Source: Paenibacillus sp. SC116
GTDB lineage: Bacteria > Bacillota > Bacilli > Paenibacillales > Paenibacillaceae
Assembly (NCBI RefSeq): GCF_024733555.1
Contig: NZ_JANIOF010000007.1
Location: 62,001-126,000 of the forward strand
DNA: 64,000 nucleotides
Direction: 5' to 3'
Shown here: in pieces, positions 25,398-34,300 of the stretch
Position numbering within the stretch: the first letter of the stretch is position 1
How the letters are laid out: each line of letters begins with the position of its first letter
Made by a program: the position numbers and the translations under genes
The notes under the pieces: generated by a model
The model's input: the letters and a program-made list of their open reading frames with translations, nothing else
What the model was told of the DNA's origin: nothing
The model's database searches: none

Positions 25398-27908
25398 TTA
25401 CTTTAATGCTGCTTTTAAAAAGGCAGCCGTTTGCGAATCAGCAACCTCTGCCACTTGTTCTGGTGTACCTGCAGCCATTAATTGTCCACCAGCTACGCCG
25501 CCTTCTGGCCCTAGATCGACAACCCAGTCGGATTCGCGAACGAGATCCATATTATGCTCAACGAGAATAACTGTATTGTCGGCATCCACCAGCTTTTGCA
25601 GCAAAATAAGCAGGCGCTCTGCGTCCTTCGGATGGAGCCCTGTCGAAGGCTCATCCAGCAAATAAAGTGTATGCTTCTTCGTTTTCTTGCTTAGCTCTTT
25701 CGCTAGCTTCAGGCGCTGCCCTTCTCCACCAGATAGCGTTCGAACGGATTGCCCCCAGTGCAAGTAGCCTAGACCCACTTCGCACAATAGCTCGATCATA
25801 CTCGAGATTTTTTTCTCTGACGCAAATACTTCCAAGCTGTCTTCAATGGACATATCGAGCAAATCGGAAATGGAATAGTCTTTATAAGTGACCGCTAGTA
25901 CTTCCTCCTTGAAACGGCGCCCTTTACATACTGTACAGGTAACCTCCATATCAGGTAAGAAATTCATGTCCAGTGTCACTACGCCTAGCCCTTGGCAATT
26001 TTCACAGCGACCACCCGCTGTATTGAAAGAAAAATGCTTGGATGTCAGCTTCTGCTTCTTCGCCTCAGGTAGCCCTGCAAATAAATTGCGAAGCTGTGTA
26101 AATACATCCGTATACGTCGCCACATTGGAGCGCTGCATCCGACCGATCGGAGATTGATCAGCCAAAATAAGCTCACCAATATGCTCCAAACCTTCAATAC
26201 GGTCACAGCCTGGACGTTTTGCATGCTCGATACCGCCTTCTGCCAACAAATCAAACATCAATGTTGACTTTCCTGAGCCAGAAACTCCTGTTACAGAGGA
26301 TAATGCTCCAAGCGGGAACGAAACATCGATATGACGCAAATTACGTAAATGAGCATTATGAATCGTTAATTTGCGTCCATTTCCACTTCTACGTTTACGC
26401 GGCGGGGATGGGAGTTCCTCTTCTCTTAAATATGCGCCTGTAACCGATGCAGGGATCGCCTTTAACTGCTCCAACGTGCCTTCACCCACTACTTCACCGC
26501 CACGTGTACCTGCACCAGGTCCCATATCAATAACATGATCTGCAGCACGCATCATTTCAGGATCATGTTCAATGACCAATACCGTATTTCCCATATCGCG
26601 CAGCTGCAGCAGTACGGAAATGAGTCCTTCCGTATCTTTCGGATGAAGTCCTCTAGATGGTTCATCCAATACGTACAGCACACCCGTTAATCCTGAACCA
26701 AGCAAAGTTGCGAGGCGAAGCCGCTGTGCTTCTCCTCCTGACAATGTAATCGTTTGACGATCTAGCGAAAGATAGCTGAGTCCAACATCTACAATCCGCT
26801 TAATCCGATTCGGCAAATCCTCCATAACCGGTTGAAGCATTATCTGCTCTTGCTCGGTTAGTTGACTAGGCAAATCACTGATCCATTGGTGTACATCCGA
26901 TAGGGACCAGCTAGACAGATCCGAAATGGATGCCCCATGTACTTGAACCGATCGACTTTGTGCATGTAACTTTTTGCCGTGACAGGATTCACATGTCTGC
27001 TGCGTGAAAAATGCGCCCGAGTGTCCGTAGGATGCACCTGCTGCATCGCCATCTTTATCTTTATATCTGCGCCACATGCCTGTAATAATACCTTCGAACT
27101 TGCCCTTAGACACGGTCTTCGGCGGCTGAACGCTCGGATAATGACGAGAGAACTCTTCACTTTCTACTCCGTGATAAAGCAAATCCTTTGCTGCTTCTGT
27201 GTAAGCACCAAGAGGAAGATCCAGATCAAACTCGAACCCGTAATGCTTGCCAGCTGCTACTAGTACATGGCCGTAATATTCGATTAATCCTTCATTAAGG
27301 AAGACAACGCCACCTTGACGGATGCTTTTTTCCAGATCAAAGACTGCGTCAATATTTAAACTAGCAACTTCACCTAGACCTGAACATTCTCCACAAGCCC
27401 CTTCAGGCGTATTGAAGGAAAAATGCCTCATCGTAAGTTTGGGGAGCGATGTGCTGCAAGAAGGGCAAGAGATTATTCCCTCACGTTCTTCTTCCTCATT
27501 CATACTGCTCTCCGCCGCAGTGCCCATTGCCTGTTCAACCATTTCACCGCAGGATGGACACGGACGCTTACCTGCTCTTGCATAAACAAACCGCAAAAAT
27601 TGATGGATATCGGTGACGGTTCCAACGGTTGAACGCGGATTTCGATTCGTCACATGCTGTCCTACACTTATGGAAGGAGAAAGACCGGAGATCGAATCAA
27701 CTTTCGGCTTTGTAAAAGAATCCGTAATCATCCCCATTGACTCCATATACTGTCGTTGACACTCTTTTTGCAATGTTTCCATCGCAAGTGTAGATTTACC
27801 GGATCCTGACGGCCCCGTTAACACGACAAACTTATGCTTTGGAATCTCCAACGTAACGTTTTTCAAATTATGCTCTCTAGCACCTTTAATCTTGATCGTC
27901 TCGAACAA
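25398..27908 (-). CDS. UvrA-like ABC ATPase (UvrA2 class)
   Basis: An 836-residue UvrA-family protein with two ABC ATPase halves. The first has Walker A GPSGSGKST and signature LSGGEAQRLRLA. The second has GVSGSGKST and LSGGEGQRLKLA. Zinc-binding CxxC pairs are intact (CPSCGE, CPSCST, CGECSG, CESCHG, CENCQG, CTVCKG). It is about 100 residues shorter than housekeeping UvrA (about 940-950), fitting the UvrA2 group. UvrA2 proteins are usually linked to tolerance of DNA-binding drugs and are not paired with uvrB, as here. AAGGAGGGG with good spacing points to a TTG start at 27908 (MFETIKIKG), giving the canonical N terminus instead of the longer frame from 28013. Confidence 0.88.
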   Translation of the reverse strand: MFETIKIKGAREHNLKNVTLEIPKHKFVVLTGPSGSGKSTLAMETLQKECQRQYMESMGMITDSFTKPKVDSISGLSPSISVGQHVTNRNPRSTVGTVTDIHQFLRFVYARAGKRPCPSCGEMVEQAMGTAAESSMNEEEEREGIISCPSCSTSLPKLTMRHFSFNTPEGACGECSGLGEVASLNIDAVFDLEKSIRQGGVVFLNEGLIEYYGHVLVAAGKHYGFEFDLDLPLGAYTEAAKDLLYHGVESEEFSRHYPSVQPPKTVSKGKFEGIITGMWRRYKDKDGDAAGASYGHSGAFFTQQTCESCHGKKLHAQSRSVQVHGASISDLSSWSLSDVHQWISDLPSQLTEQEQIMLQPVMEDLPNRIKRIVDVGLSYLSLDRQTITLSGGEAQRLRLATLLGSGLTGVLYVLDEPSRGLHPKDTEGLISVLLQLRDMGNTVLVIEHDPEMMRAADHVIDMGPGAGTRGGEVVGEGTLEQLKAIPASVTGAYLREEELPSPPRKRRSGNGRKLTIHNAHLRNLRHIDVSFPLGALSSVTGVSGSGKSTLMFDLLAEGGIEHAKRPGCDRIEGLEHIGELILADQSPIGRMQRSNVATYTDVFTQLRNLFAGLPEAKKQKLTSKHFSFNTAGGRCENCQGLGVVTLDMNFLPDMEVTCTVCKGRRFKEEVLAVTYKDYSISDLLDMSIEDSLEVFASEKKISSMIELLCEVGLGYLHWGQSVRTLSGGEGQRLKLAKELSKKTKKHTLYLLDEPSTGLHPKDAERLLILLQKLVDADNTVILVEHNMDLVRESDWVVDLGPEGGVAGGQLMAAGTPEQVAEVADSQTAAFLKAALK

Positions 27909-28133
27909 TGATACCCCTCCTTGATTACGGTTGCGGAAGTCCAGCTTGTGAAATGTGCGTAGAAGATCTAGCGGATAAACCCAACGGTCATTCCTATGTG
28001 GATAAATTCGCAACTCAATTAAAATAGATCCTTATCATACTACATTCATGCAAATGATAAGGTTGAGGTTCTTTTATTCTTTATTTACAGTGCTCCATTC
28101 GAAAAAACATTACACTTGGTCTTTAAAGTTTGT

Positions 28134-28796
28134 TTACAATTCACCTTCCCATTCATGCTTGAATTGCTCTAAATAATCTTCCATATATCGATGCCGATCT
28201 ACCCCAATTCTTTTGGCCGCAGCAGTGTTCAGCTTGCCCTTCAGCTTAAGCAGTTTCTCATAGAAATGATTAATCGCCGTACTTTTTCCATGTCGATACT
28301 CTTCCATCGTCATCGTTTCTCGCGGTGGAAGCATGGGGTCATGAATAGGGTCGCCTTTCCAAACCGCGTAGAGAAAGACTCTCGCAATTGCGATTGCACC
28401 TATAGCATCCAGACGATCAGCATCCTGTACAACTTGGCCTTCCAGCGTCCGCATCGGCGGATTCTTCCCTGCTGAATAGGACATCGTAGATATAATTTCC
28501 ATAATGTGTTCTTGCTCTTCAAGAGCTAGAAGCTGCCCTTGCAGCCAATCCCTAACCTTCTGAAGCCCTGCTTCCTTCGACGGATTCAACTTTTCATCTG
28601 CAACATCATGCAGCAAAGCTGCAATTTTACACAACGCGATGTCCGCCCCTTCTTCTTCTGCCAATCGTTCGGCCATTTTCACCACGCGATATACATGCCA
28701 CCAATCATGCCCTGTCGGATCCTGCTCAAGTTCTAATTTAGCGAACTGTTCGGCCGCTGCAATAACTTGTTCTTTGGCGTTTCCCATGGAATTCAT
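28134..28796 (-). CDS. HD-domain phosphohydrolase (YedJ-like)
   Basis: A 220-residue HD-superfamily metal-dependent phosphohydrolase. The metal ligands are visible: HDWWHVYRV (His30, Asp31, His34), LLHDVADEK (His63-Asp64) and QDADRLDAIGAI (Asp125, Asp127), the layout of the YedJ/YfbR-type small HD proteins. AAGGAAGGG lies upstream of the ATG at 28796; an out-of-frame ATG four bases earlier is ignored. Such enzymes hydrolyse nucleotides or other phosphate esters, but the substrate of this subfamily is not established. Probably monocistronic. Confidence 0.88.
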   Translation of the reverse strand: MNSMGNAKEQVIAAAEQFAKLELEQDPTGHDWWHVYRVVKMAERLAEEEGADIALCKIAALLHDVADEKLNPSKEAGLQKVRDWLQGQLLALEEQEHIMEIISTMSYSAGKNPPMRTLEGQVVQDADRLDAIGAIAIARVFLYAVWKGDPIHDPMLPPRETMTMEEYRHGKSTAINHFYEKLLKLKGKLNTAAAKRIGVDRHRYMEDYLEQFKHEWEGEL

Positions 28797-28896
28797 TCAT
28801 TAACACCCTTCCTTTTATGTAAATATCACTATTAATATAAAAAGAGCTGACTCCGTTAGAAAAGATAACTACGAAGCAGCCCCATAAAGAAAATTT

Positions 28897-29613
28897 TTAA
28901 TGATGCGTATAACCAAAATCATGACTAATCGTTGCGGTTTTTCCGTTCTTAATCTCAACTTTCCCAATCTTATAATTAAATATTTCTAAAAATGTCATTG
29001 TATCTTTAATCTGCTCTTCAGTTAATAATTGTTTAATTAAATCTGAATCTGCTTTAGGTAGTTTATTATCAAACTCACTTGTCGTTTTATGTGAGTTTAT
29101 AATATAAATATATTGCCCTACAGGAATATCATTGATTATATAGTTACCATATCCATCAGCCTTTGCTTCATATACTCCATTGCCATGTACCAATTCACCT
29201 GTTGAACTTCCTGCCAACAAAGGAACATTATATTTTTCTTTAGGATTTGGCTTTAAGAGTACAACTTTAGCTCCGACATCAGGCTTGGTACCAATAACAT
29301 CGTTATACTGCCATGTTATAACTCCGCTTATTGTCCCTGTCTCGTCAGTTTCATAATCATTCGAGTTACTTTCTTCACGCTGTTGCTCAGTTTCTTCTTC
29401 TATTTCTTGAGTTTCATTCTTTTTTTCTTTTACAGTGTCTGCGGATGGATCAGCTGTTGACTTATTCGACTCCTTTTTTGAGTCCGATTGCGCAGATGTG
29501 GCCTCTACTTTTGCTGATGAAGCATCGTTAATTTGTTTCATAATTACGGTAACGACAAGAACATTTAGGACGACTAATGTTGCGATTACCATACCAAATA
29601 TTGCTTTCCTCAT
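28897..29613 (-). CDS. Membrane-anchored protein with carboxypeptidase-regulatory-like domain
   Basis: A 238-residue protein of no recognised family. Residues 5-28 are an uncleaved membrane anchor. The next 65 residues are a charged Ser/Glu/Lys linker (EEETEQQREESNSND). From about 92 an outside domain reads GTISGVITWQYND, VGAKVVLLKPNPKEKY, GYGNYIINDIPVGQYIYII, which is the strand order of carboxypeptidase-regulatory-like or Cna-B-like folds. A C-terminal helical part follows (DSDLIKQLLTEEQIKDTM). It could be a surface accessory protein, but function is unknown. A weak hairpin at about 28841-28885 may terminate it. Confidence 0.65.
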   Translation of the reverse strand: MRKAIFGMVIATLVVLNVLVVTVIMKQINDASSAKVEATSAQSDSKKESNKSTADPSADTVKEKKNETQEIEEETEQQREESNSNDYETDETGTISGVITWQYNDVIGTKPDVGAKVVLLKPNPKEKYNVPLLAGSSTGELVHGNGVYEAKADGYGNYIINDIPVGQYIYIINSHKTTSEFDNKLPKADSDLIKQLLTEEQIKDTMTFLEIFNYKIGKVEIKNGKTATISHDFGYTHH

Positions 29614-29749
29614 TATGACAAGATCCCCCTATAGTAGAAAATACCTATATAAATAATAAATGAATATATACATATATTATCATTTATTTATACATAGTCC
29701 TATATCGGTGCCAATGTTCGGAAATTGAATGGCATTTTCTGTGTCATGT

Positions 29750-29790
29750 AAAAAAAGCCTGTACATGCGCATCACGCATATACAGACTTT
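29750..29790 (-). terminator. Terminator of plsC
   Basis: AAGCCTGTACATGCG pairs with CGCATATACAGACTTT with two mismatches, with a T run (the A run at 29750-29756) on the minus strand. Confidence 0.7.
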
Positions 29791-29874
29791 AGTTATAGTC
29801 CTGTAGGCACCTATATAAACCTCTGATTGGATAACAAGCAATGATTAATATCGCCAACTATTTTTAAATACTAA

Positions 29875-30591
29875 CTAGCCAGCACTTTCTATCATCGTTC
29901 TTACTCGCTCTGGCAGTTCAGCCATCTCTTCTTTAGATAGACCCTCAACCTGCACAGGAGGTAGAATCGTTAGCTCTACTTCTGCTGGAGAAATCCAGAA
30001 TCCGTTAGCCTCCATGAGCTTATAAGAACCCGAAATACGTATCGGCACGATAGGGGCGCCCGTCTTCGTTGCAATGCGGAAAGCGCCATTTTTGAATTCG
30101 CCAATTTGATCACTTTTGCTGCGTGTTCCTTCTGGGAACACAACTACTGAGTGACCGTTAGCGACAAGCTCAGTGGCTTCCTTCAAGCTGTTCATTGCCT
30201 GACGCATATTGTTACGGTCAACAAATATGCAGCGGAACAACATCATCCAGTCACGGATAAGCGGCAACTTGCCAATCTCTTGTTTAGCAAACATCGACTT
30301 CGGGTTGCCAAGATGTCCAAGTAATATCGGCACATCGAAGTTCCCTTGATGGTTCGAAACATATACCGCTGATTCAGCAGGCAAATTTTCCTCTCCACGC
30401 ACCGTCACTTTTGCTCCTGCCACTCGCAGTAAAGAACGCGCCCATTTTACAACATGCTTAGCTACATGGGCATCAAGTTCTTCTGTTCGGCCTTCTCGCT
30501 GCAGCCTCTTCGCTTTGTTAAGGTGAGGAAGCAAACCTATTAAGTAAATCCAGAAATAGATGAACCATACTATGGTGCGGATAATCTTCAT
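29875..30591 (-). CDS. plsC: 1-acyl-sn-glycerol-3-phosphate acyltransferase
   Basis: A 238-residue membrane acyltransferase making phosphatidic acid from lysophosphatidic acid. The catalytic NHxxxxD motif is NHQGNFD at 80-86 (His81, Asp86). The glycerol-phosphate-binding FPEGTRS is at 152-158, and FVDRNN lies between them. One N-terminal membrane segment spans residues 5-22. Length is typical for Bacillales PlsC. Single-gene unit with its own terminator. Paralogues of other acyl-acceptor specificity exist, so the exact substrate is inferred from the closest family. Confidence 0.92.
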   Translation of the reverse strand: MKIIRTIVWFIYFWIYLIGLLPHLNKAKRLQREGRTEELDAHVAKHVVKWARSLLRVAGAKVTVRGEENLPAESAVYVSNHQGNFDVPILLGHLGNPKSMFAKQEIGKLPLIRDWMMLFRCIFVDRNNMRQAMNSLKEATELVANGHSVVVFPEGTRSKSDQIGEFKNGAFRIATKTGAPIVPIRISGSYKLMEANGFWISPAEVELTILPPVQVEGLSKEEMAELPERVRTMIESAG

Positions 30592-30974
30592 GAAGTCCGT
30601 CCTTTCAATTGATGTACTCCGAGTATAGCACGGCTACGGCATTTATGATTTAAGGAAATAAACGACATTTGCTTCGCCTTCTGATTTTCTACACGATTGT
30701 TGATCAGTAATCATGTACCGTGATGACTATAGCATATTACCAGCCATAAATGCAGGCTGAATTGGTAAACCTTCATCATATTTATACGAAATTCGATTAC
30801 ACTCGACGTATTTATCATGAATTCATATCGATGGCTGTCTATTCTCTTCCGTATTGAATTGATTTGTTCGTAATGCAACGATATGATGAGTAAGTTGAGT
30901 CAGAGGATAGGATCTCATTTGTCCCACATATAAATGAGCGAAAGATTGATGTACGATAAGAAAGAGGTGCCATA
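30592..30974. other. Intergenic region, no gene seen
   Basis: About 380 bases between plsC and the small DUF6953-type gene. I see only short frames with no ribosome binding site. It must hold two divergent promoters. Confidence 0.5.
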
Positions 30975-30977
30975 TTG

Positions 30978-31214
30978 ATGGAATATACAGCAGAACAAGT
31001 TGCGGATTGGATGTTGAAGGAACTTCAATTTTCAGGCGTGCTGCACCAAGACCACGCAGTAGCTTACATTCGTGAGCATTTTGGCGAGTCTTTTATATAT
31101 GCACATGAGAATGGAAATGTATCAATTCAAAAAGAAGTAAAGAAAGCATTTAAAAAAATGCACTGTGGTAGAGCCGCATGGGATCGCGATGGCTTTTTCT
31201 GGGGTTGGACGTAA
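30978..31214 (+). CDS. Small DUF6953-like protein
   Basis: A 78-residue soluble protein of unknown function, resembling the DUF6953 family. It has ADWMLKELQFSGVLHQDHAVAYI, then HFGESFIYAHENGNVSI, then a basic helix KEVKKAFKKM, closing with AWDRDGFFWGW. A TTG at 30975 directly precedes the ATG; AGAGGTG is best placed for the ATG at 30978. No membrane segment or enzyme motif is visible. It shares a terminator region with the convergent SLH gene. Confidence 0.7.
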   Translation: MEYTAEQVADWMLKELQFSGVLHQDHAVAYIREHFGESFIYAHENGNVSIQKEVKKAFKKMHCGRAAWDRDGFFWGWT

Positions 31215-31247
31215 ATCAGGGATTCCTCGAGCATGCCTAGGAAATAC

Positions 31248-31294
31248 AAAAGCGCTGTTGATTATTGGCATGAAGCCAGTCAACAGCGCTTTTC
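31248..31294. terminator. Bidirectional terminator between small gene and SLH gene
   Basis: AAAAGCGCTGTTGA and TCAACAGCGCTTTT form a 14-bp perfect stem, with T-rich exits in both directions. Confidence 0.85.
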
Positions 31295-31305
31295 ATTTTT
31301 TATTG

Positions 31306-34300
31306 TTACTGCTTAAGCCATACTTCCTGGCCATCTTTTAGCACGTATCGATGAGCCGTTGAAGCCTCCATAATAGCGTCGTATGCCCAATAAGTTGGGT
31401 GGACATCTTTCCATTTTGGCAGCGCATCTATAGACGAAGCCGTACGTCCAAGTATCTTATTGATTAGCACAACAACCTGCGCTCGTGTCAGGGATTGCTG
31501 TGGACGATACGTTCCATCTGGGAAGCCTTTCAATAGGTTAGCTTCTGAAGCTGTTTTGATATACTCCTCAGCCCAATGACCTTTCACATCTGTAAAGCTT
31601 AATTGGTAAGCACTACTATTCTTCAACTGCTTTAGCTTGCTCACGATAATAGCAATTTCCGCACGCGTCACAATTTGCTCTGGATGAAACTGGCCGTTTT
31701 TATCACCGATCATGAGCTTGCTTTGTGCAACTGCAGTAATATGTTTACTCGCCCAGTGCGATGCTTCTACATCCGTAAATGCCACATTTGCTGTCTGCTG
31801 TTTATTCTCTCCTGCTTGAAGGAACAGACGAGCTAGTATGGAAGCAAGTTCAGCCCTCGTAATTCCTTGATTCGGTCGGAACGTTCCATCTTTATAGCCA
31901 AGTATATATGGTACATGTTCCTTCGCTTCATTAATCATACGGATATCTAATTTCACAGCCGTATTTTTAACGTGAATGGATTGTTCGGATTGTTCCTTGC
32001 GGCTGTCATACGTTTTAAATCCTTCTTTTTCAGCGATGACATAATAATCGCCTTCAGGGAAGAGCAGCCAGCCGAGTTGACCTTCTGTATCACTGTACTG
32101 GACATTCTCGTTATATGATAGTTTCTCAGCTTCGATTCTTGGTAGCACCACTTGAGTACCTGGAACTCTGCCTTTACGTTTGTTAAGCTCCGTATCGGCC
32201 CAATATAAGCTCACCTTAGCTCCAGCAATAGGCTGTTGCGTTTTAGCATCTCTTACGATGCTAAATGGATCGATGGCTTTTACTTTCATGACTGCCTTAT
32301 CTGAAGAATGAACAACTAGCTCGCCTTCTGTACCTGCAAGTCTTTCCCCATTTGCTGATGTTACAAATAAATATACGCGATACGTGCCTGTTGATAAGGG
32401 CTTAAATGTAAAGGTACCATCAGACGAGATCACAATACCTTGCTGCAGTTGTTTGTTGCTAGTTGAATCGTAAATATCTGCAGATAATGGCAGGTTGGCA
32501 CCAATTAAATGTCCGACAGAAACTTGAAGTATCGTACCATCTGCATCAATGACTTGAATGCTGCCTTTACTGTCTTCTGGCGTGTGACCACCATTGGATC
32601 CACCATTCGATGCTGGAGCTTCACGAGTAAGTGTGACTGAGTATAGCTTCGATGATCCATCTTGTGCGGTAACGAGTATCGTAATCGGATTCGCTCCGAC
32701 TTTTAGTGCAACTTTCACTGCACTTCCGTTCGCTGCTGCCGCTCCGTTTATCGTAATGGTTGCAGTTTTGTCGTCCTTTGCAAGTGCACTTACGTTAATT
32801 TCATACACAGCATTCGTAACCGTTGCTGTGTAGTTCGTTGTACCAGATGAGAATGACGGACTCAACGTTCCTGTACTCAGCGTCAAACTGCTTAAGTCTG
32901 TATTGTTTGATTGTGGCGGCGTTGATCGCGTAACCGTTACCGTGTACGTTTTCGTCGTGCCATCCTGTGCGGTAACAAGTATGCTAATCGCGTTTGCTCC
33001 GATGTTGAGCGGGACTTTTACAGCCGTTCCATTGGCTGCTCCCGTTCCGTTTATTGTAATCTTCGCAGCTGCATCCGCTGCTGTCGCGGTTACGTTCACA
33101 TCGTATACAGCATCCGTGACGCTTGCCGTGTAGTGAGTTGTTCCCGCTACAAATGTTGGGCTAAGTGTTCCAGCGCTTAGAGCTAAGTTGCTCAAGTCCG
33201 CATTGCTCGACTTCGGCACCGCTCGCGTTACTATCACCGTATACGTCTTCGGCGTTCCATCTTCCGCTGTCACGACTATCGTTATCGGGTTCGCTCCTAC
33301 ATTCAACGACACTCGCGAGGCACTTCCACCTGCCACCGCCGCTCCATTCACCGTTACGCTTGCTTTGCTATCCACTACCGTTGGCGTCACGTCCAACTCC
33401 GTTACACTGCTCGCTACATTTGCTGTGTAGCTCGTTGTGCCAGATGCAAACGCCGGACTCAATGTTCCCGCACTCAGCGTCAAATTACTCAAGTCCGCGT
33501 TGCTCGACTTCGGCACTGCTCGTGTCACCGTCACCGTATACGTCTTCGGCGTTCCATCTTCCGCCGTCACAACTATCGTAATCGGATTTGCTCCTACATT
33601 TAACGGTGCTCGCGCTGCGCTTCCGCTTGCTGTCGCCGCTCCATTCACCGTTACAGTTGCTTTGCTATCTGCAACAGTTGGCGTTACATCTAACCCCGTG
33701 ACACCGCTCGCCACGTTCGCTGTGTAATTCATCGTTCCTGCTGTAAACGTTGGGCTTAACGTTCCGGCGCTTAGCACCAAGTTGCTTAAGTCCGCATTGC
33801 TTGACAATGGCACTGCTCGTGTCACCGTTACTGTATACGTCTTCGGCGTTCCATCTTCCGCCGTAACGACCACCGTAATCGTGTTCGCTCCTACATTCAA
33901 CGATACTCGCGAGGCACTTCCACTTGCTACCGCCGCGCCATTCACCGTTACGCTTGCTTTGCTGTCCGCAACGCTTGGCGTCACGTCCAACTCTGTTACA
34001 CTGCTCGCTACATTTGCTGTGTAGCTCGTCGTGCCAGATACAAACGCTGGACTCAACGTTCCGGCACTTAGCACCAAGCTGCTCAAGTCTGCGTTGCTCG
34101 ACTTCGGCACTGCTCGTGTTACCGTCACTGTATACGTCTTCGGCGTTCCATCTTCCGCCGTCACGACTATCGTTATCGGGTTCGCACCTACATTCAACGC
34201 CACACGCGAGGCACTTCCACTTGCCACCGCAGCACCATTCACCGTTAAGGTCGCTTTGCTATCTGCTACTGTTAGCGTCAAATCCAACTCCGTTACACTA

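Noticed and set aside
25398-27908. The housekeeping nucleotide-excision UvrA
   Set aside because: It is about 100 residues short of the housekeeping form and has no uvrB next to it, so I call it UvrA2 class.
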